Assembly: GCA_025094145.1 (NCBI GenBank)
Contig: JALLLS010000099.1
Location: 1 to 64,000, forward strand
Reading direction: 5' to 3'
DNA length: 64,000 nucleotides
Source of the DNA: Spinellus fusiger
Taxonomy: Eukaryota; Mucoromycota; Mucoromycetes; Mucorales; Phycomycetaceae
Position numbers and translations under genes: made by a program. The notes below the pieces were generated by a model. That model searched no databases and was not told where the DNA came from. It saw only the letters and a program-made list of their open reading frames with translations. Shown here one piece after another: positions 59,188 through 64,000 of this stretch (position 1 is its first letter; each line of letters opens with the position of its first letter).

Positions 59188-59710
59188 ATGAAGTATTTCC
59201 TAATTGCAATCTCTGCCTTGGCCCTCGGTCAACTCTCCATGGCGATTCCTTTGAAAGAGTGCACAAAGCACCATATTGGTAAATGACAATAAGCAAAAGA
59301 AAAGCATCAGCATCAGCATCAGCATCAGCCTTTTCCTTTTTTACTTTTTATTTTTTACTTTTTGTTGTGTTATGATGATTTACATTGGGTTTTTTTTAAT
59401 AGCTGTTGACTCTGATACCTGTCGTACTTTGTCAGAGAAGTACAATGTTCCTATCTCTTCCCTAGTTGAATGGAACGATGGTTTGGGAACTGCTGAACAC
59501 CCTTGCTTAAAACTTGAAGTTGGTCGTGACTATTGTGTCGACCATAACAGCATCAAGCGTCGTAATAACAATCCTTGGGATTACTATAACTATGGCTATA
59601 ACCATTATGGCTACAACAACTATAGACACAACAACAGACACAGACACAATGGTGGTCATGGATATGGTTATGGCTACGGACCTCATGGCTACAGAGGCCA
59701 TGGATACTAG
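59188..59710 (+). CDS. Secreted LysM-domain protein with Tyr/Gly/His-rich tail
   Basis: Two exons (59188-59278, 59403-59710) joined in phase across a GTAAAT...TAATAG intron containing a short CATCAG repeat. A signal peptide MKYFLIAISALALGQLSMA precedes one LysM module: CTKHHIAVDSDTC, LSEKYNVPISSLVEWND, then CLKLEVGRDYCVD. Cys positions suit disulfides in an extracellular protein. LysM modules bind chitin or peptidoglycan, so it may coat the cell wall or shield chitin. The C-terminal third is Asn/Tyr/His/Gly-rich (YNYGYNHYGYNNY, then GHGYGYGYGPHGY), unusual for the family and like wall or silk-like adhesive tails. About 132 residues. A strong TATA box suggests inducible or high expression. Confidence 0.85.
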
Positions 59711-59863
59711 CTTATGAATATCAAAAGACATATTTATTGAAAGAGAAAAGAGTGGTGCTACTATTTAAAAAGAAAAACATATTTAAAGTAATAAAGACAG
59801 CGCAGAAAAGACGGTTCTAATATCTGCCTGGTAAAAATACTAATACAAGTCAAGTAAAGTGTA

Positions 59864-60115
59864 TTAGTCAATACCATAGATAGTACGAGAAACAGATGTA
59901 CCATGATGGACACGGAGAAGAATAGGATGGTGTGGTATTAGTAACTGGCACGGGTATTGGATAAACACATGGGATGAAAACAATAGCAACACGAATAACT
60001 CAATCTCCAGAGTATCTACATTTGTAGCCAACTCATGGATAAAGTCATTGACTTTCTCTCTAGTCAGCAGAGATACTCTCATAGCATCAACACATTCATA
60101 GTAGAGCCACTCCAT
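59864..60115 (-). CDS. Possible small ORF or 3' exon, unrecognised
   Basis: 83 codons, MEWLYYECVDAMRVSLLTRE then HELATNVDTLEIE and a hydrophobic stretch, ending SRTIYGID. The first 35 residues look protein-like and the rest less so. It could be the last exon of a gene, but no upstream exon was found in the AT-rich 60120-60530 stretch. Confidence 0.25.
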   Translation of the reverse strand: MEWLYYECVDAMRVSLLTREKVNDFIHELATNVDTLEIELFVLLLFSSHVFIQYPCQLLIPHHPILLRVHHGTSVSRTIYGID

Positions 60116-60533
60116 TCTTTACTCCATGGCCCATGATGTAAATCTACCTTTTTGTTGTTGTTGTTGATACTTTTGACGTGTAATAGAAAGAACATAAAGC
60201 AAAGCTCTCTATTATTAAAACGTGTATTTTTGTGTGAAGAAAGGTAGTAGAATAGATAGAAAATATTTGAATGTGTTTTTCTAAAATAAAGCATTAAAAA
60301 GAAAAGAGGCAAAGAATGAAGATAGAATTGATGATATATTACAAGGTAAAAATGAACAAGTAATGTATACTTTAAAGTGTGCGAGAGTGAAAGTGAGAAA
60401 GAATTATAAAGTATTATAAGGATAAAGAAAGAGAAGAAGAAAAAGAAAAGAAAAAGAAAGACACTGGGGTTGGTTGGTTGGCTGGATTGTTGATGAAGAA
60501 CATCGTAGTGTCCACGGTGTAAGGTGCTTCTGT
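60116..60533. other. AT/A-rich gene-free stretch
   Basis: Purine-rich on the plus strand (agagaagaagaaaaagaaaag near 60430). Probably the 3' flank of the SAP-domain gene. No gene is supported. Confidence 0.5.
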
Positions 60534-63018
60534 CTACCATTCTCCTCCGCGTGGGTGGTAGCTGGATTGGCCTGTAGTGTTATAACTACCAAAGCCAAAT
60601 CCATTGTCGCCATGATTCTCGGATTCATGAAGTTTCATAGAATTCATAGGTATACCAACGGGTGTATTGTAGTTGATATCCTGCTCTGATAGAAAGGCCA
60701 GTATGTCTTCTTGTGATGCACCTTGTAAAAGGCTTAATTCCATTGTATTTCCTGTCTGTAAATAAGCTAGAAGAAGAAAAGAAATCCAATGTAAGAATGA
60801 CACATTTCCTTGCACACTAAAAGAGAAAAAACTCCTCTTTTCCCCTTTAAATTCTTACCTTGCTGTAACAGATTCTCTAGAGATGGACTCATCCATTCCA
60901 TTGTCTCATGCTTCATCTCTTCTCCTCTGCCAAATGCCCGATCACCGTCCATTGCAAGAGTGTCATCCGCCAATGGTAAGTTATCAAATGGATTAGTATG
61001 CTCTCTGTCAGGTGTAGCAAGTGTCGAAGAAGTGAATGGAGCATACGATCGACGTCTGTTGTTGAGTGCAAAACCAGGACTGTTGAGTGTCATTGAATTA
61101 CCACCAGATGGGTAAGCACGTCGACGGGATGATATTGTAGGCGTAGAGCCCACAGTTGGAAATACATTTATGCTAGGACTGACAGGCGAGGACAATGTCT
61201 CTGGCAAAGGGGATACACTCAATTGAGGCTGCAATTTGGGTGAAGGAGAGGCCAGTCTCGGAGAACTTGGGGCAGCATAAGGAGAAAAGCGACGGTTGGG
61301 TGGTGGTGATCCAATATGCATGTTAGCAATGGATCTATGCAGTGAAAAAGAGGAACCTGGTGATCCAGGTAAGAATGAGGTGTCTGGAACAGAAGAGGGA
61401 CTGTTGAAGAGTGGAGAAGAAGGTACATTCACAGACATTAAAGGAGAAGTGCCTTGGAATGAGCGTGGTCTTGAGGATTCATTGAGGCGACGTGAGGCAG
61501 AAGAGGGTTGGGAGAACCGCTGGGCACGCCCCCCTCGGACTGCCTGGATATAGTCCCGCTCTTCTTGTAGTCTTTGCAGCAGAATTGCCTTTTTACCTGT
61601 AGCAGGCTTGCCCCGTTGTCTCAGCATGTCCTTTAGTTCAGAGACTGTGATATCATCAAAGTTAGCTCTCTCCAATTGATCATCCAGTCGTCGTTGATGT
61701 TGTTCTGCATCAAATGGCTGTGACATGCCTCCACGCTGGATTCTCTGGATTTGGATAGGCATTGTTCGAGAGGGAAAAGAGGTGGCATGGCATGGATGGG
61801 CTGTGTGATTGTCAGAAGAAGGAATTGCCACCCCTTGTCTCCTAGACTGTCTCTCCGACACAGTCCAAAAGGAATAGGTTGATCGAGTGACCTCCGACGC
61901 TCAGTGGGTGTCTGTGGTGTGTCTGCAGAGGAGTGGAATGGGGTGTCTTGGGGTAGTCCTTGGCTAAGTGTGGCTGGCATAGAAGTGCCTAGAGTATATC
62001 CTGGCGTGGCATGAGAGTGAGATACTTGTCTGAAGTTGCTGGGAGGATCTGTAAAAGACGAAGAAACTATAATTGATGTCTGAGACCCTGCTCCCCTCGA
62101 TCTTTGGACAGGTTTCCTAGCGTAGTTGACTCTGAACCGTGCCTGAAGCTCATTGAAACGGCGCTGATGATCAATTTCACTTGCTACAGATGAAGCCCGA
62201 GTTCCATCATTTGTAGAAGGATTGCCAATAGGAATTGGATTGGCCCGGTGGATTCTTGTGTTCAAAGTACCACTGTTCTGGGACTTTCTCGGGGTGTCCT
62301 TTTTTAATTGACTTTTTACTGGCCATGCACTGTTCTTGGCATCCTCAGATTGGCCTTGGGGCACTGACTCCATTGCAGACAGAGAACTGCCCTGGGAGTG
62401 ATCAGGCAAAGACTGAGGTGGGTCAGTGGGGCTTGGGTGATCAAACATTGCCGAAAGATTCGACCGAGAAGAGTGTGTGGGCTCTACGCCATTCTTCTTT
62501 TCACTGTCTTCCTTGTCCATTCGCATTTGCATGGTTCTCTGTTGTTCCTGTAGCAGCTGCTGTTGCCTGAGGAAAGTGGGATCCGAGAATAAGATGGCCT
62601 GTTCTTGCTGCTCAACCAAGAAGGGCTGATCGTAATAGTCTATCTTTTCCACAGTGTCTTGTTGCTGATTAGCATTTGTAATGGGCATAAAATAGTGCTG
62701 GTTGTCGTGGGTGCCATTGTTCTCGTACAGATCATCCCATTCCTGAGCAGAGTGTTCAGTAGCAAGAGCAGATCGTAGCATGGGACTCTCATCCAGGTAA
62801 AAAGACTGATCTGGATGAGATGGGTAATTGTTAGTGTTTGACAGGTAAGAGTATGATGAGTCCATGGTATCGCCTTGGCTCTGGTGGGGTGAGACTGGAA
62901 TAAACGACTGGCTTAGTAATGGGTGCATAGGAGTCGAACTATTGAGGCTTGTGTTTTGATGGTGGAAGTCTTTGTTGACGCTGTTGTTACTGTTATCGTT
63001 GGAGTTGTGATAATACAT
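60534..63018 (-). CDS. SAP-domain protein, Ser/Pro/Gln-rich
   Basis: Starts MYYHNSNDNSNNSV at 63018. The first 370 or so residues are low-complexity (Gln/Ser/Asn, a QQEQAILFSDPTFLRQQQLL helix). Near 61860 the frame changes. The following part has DDITVSELKDMLRQRGKPATG then KKAILLQRLQEE (a SAP motif, usually binding AT-rich DNA or RNA), then long Ser/Pro-rich sequence to SPSLENLLQQ. After an intron (about 60856-60775) the final exon reads LSLLQGASQEDILAFLSEQDINY and ends RGGEW at 60534. The frame change needs either a very short intron around 61800-61855 or an indel; I could not settle which. It is likely nuclear. No specific orthologue is recognised. Confidence 0.7.
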
Positions 63019-64000
63019 AGCAATATATAGACAAGTATATGCCTATGTACATATATGTCCAAAGTGATAAAATAAGAGAGATAGGTACAAATCAGGTGCA
63101 AAGCGTTGGGTGCGCTATAACAGGGTCTGTCTTATTTTCTATAGTGTGCTATTATGTGTCCAGTCAAATAGGCTTGACGTGTTAAGCATAAAAAATAGTC
63201 TATGCACAAAAGAAAGGACGACACTACACTTAAGATTTTCATTTTCCATTTTCATTTATTTTCGCTCTATTTTCATTCGTCAGAATTACAGTATCCAAAA
63301 AGAAACAAAAAAAAAAAGGCGGGCACAGAATCATAAAATTTTATTTATTCGCAGGCACTGCACATAAACACAAAAGGCTTGGTGTCCGACATCCACGTGT
63401 CTTTAGAGTGTTAAATTAAGGCAAAGCACCTTTGATGTCAGGAAGAAGTGTGTCTATCTATGTGTATCGATTCGTATGTATATCTCTATGGGTGTAGGTG
63501 CGTATAAGTTTTTATATATTTATAGTTATATATATTTATATATAAATAAATATAACTATATATAACTATAGATAGAGATATTTATATGAATATACCCATA
63601 TCCTACTCTACAAACCTAACAACATAGACCTATAGTCTTGGAGTCTTATAGCACTCTACTTATATATCAGTATAACACTATATCAATAAACTCATATATC
63701 AACCCATAGGCATCACAATGAATAAACAGAAGAAGCCTTACTATAGAATACGATCGTCCTATTCATTTCTTGTCAGTGCTCGTATCAATACACTCCAATG
63801 AGTCTTATGAATTAATTCACTGTCAAAGTATAAAGCCTGTCAACCCAGAGAGTGAATCAACAGTTGCTTAAGAACAAAAGCAGTAGCTCCTCCAAATGAG
63901 TGTCTCTATGGTTACAGATTTAAATATAATTATAGAGATGGATCTATGTTTATATTTGGGTGTAAACAAACAGACAAACAGACATTTGGCCTGATACAGA
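63019..64000. other. Upstream region of SAP-domain gene, AT-rich palindrome
   Basis: No ORF is supported. A TATATA/AAATAT-rich imperfect palindrome lies at about 63510-63575 and could extrude as a cruciform. There are short CAGACAAA repeats at the right edge. Confidence 0.5.

Noticed and set aside
62930..62950. GGAGTCGAACT as a tRNA T arm
   Set aside because: No stem partner or anticodon arm nearby; it is in the coding sequence of the SAP-domain gene.

Overview
This window comes from a eukaryote with short spliceosomal introns, most likely an early-diverging (Mucoromycota-type) fungus. It contains a P5A-ATPase, a mitochondrial ClpP, an SLC45/SUT-type sugar carrier, a LysM secreted protein, Plavaka-like DNA transposons and a decayed gene that recalls a family I associate with Mucorales genomes. 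No database search was possible, so the lineage is an inference.

The window has two compartments. Positions 1 to about 43,800 are almost entirely transposable elements (TEs) plus three intact tRNA genes (Arg-ACG, Asn-GTT, Lys-TTT). The TEs are three Tc1/mariner copies, several LINE lineages, four LTR families (labelled A to D here; the labels are mine) and Plavaka-like elements with TA target duplications. They are nested, and many junctions can be read to the base from target-site duplications (TSDs). An old Plavaka copy (about 10.66-16.42 kb) was hit by a family-B LTR (TSD ATTAT) and a family-A LTR (TSD AATAG), and the latter was then hit by a younger Plavaka element (11,608-15,856, TSD TA). 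A second Plavaka element (33,796-42,797) carries a 5.2-kb LINE with a 14-bp TSD. A LINE at 3.9-6.4 kb holds a family-B LTR (TSD GTCTT) and a truncated mariner. Most of this DNA is CpG-poor, and comparison of family-B LTRs shows loss specifically at CpG. Two tandem copies of another LINE (21.8-28.7 kb) keep more CpG and look younger.

Positions 44,073 to about 63,020 are a normal gene-dense segment: a mitochondrial transcription factor B/Mtf1-like protein (-), Spf1-type P5A-ATPase (+), an unrecognised 119-aa ORF (-), ClpP (-), RRP15 (-), an SUT/SLC45 sugar symporter (-), a LysM secreted protein (+) and a SAP-domain protein (-). Mtf1/Spf1 and the sugar carrier/LysM pair are divergent and may share promoter regions. 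The genes form no single pathway; two act in mitochondria and one in ribosome assembly.

The most interesting signals are the datable nest of insertions, two Plavaka ends sitting 26 and 31 bp beyond tRNA 3' ends in the same orientation, an LTR ending 11-12 bp upstream of tRNA-Lys, CpG-specific decay, and an identical stop at codon 27 in all three mariner copies.
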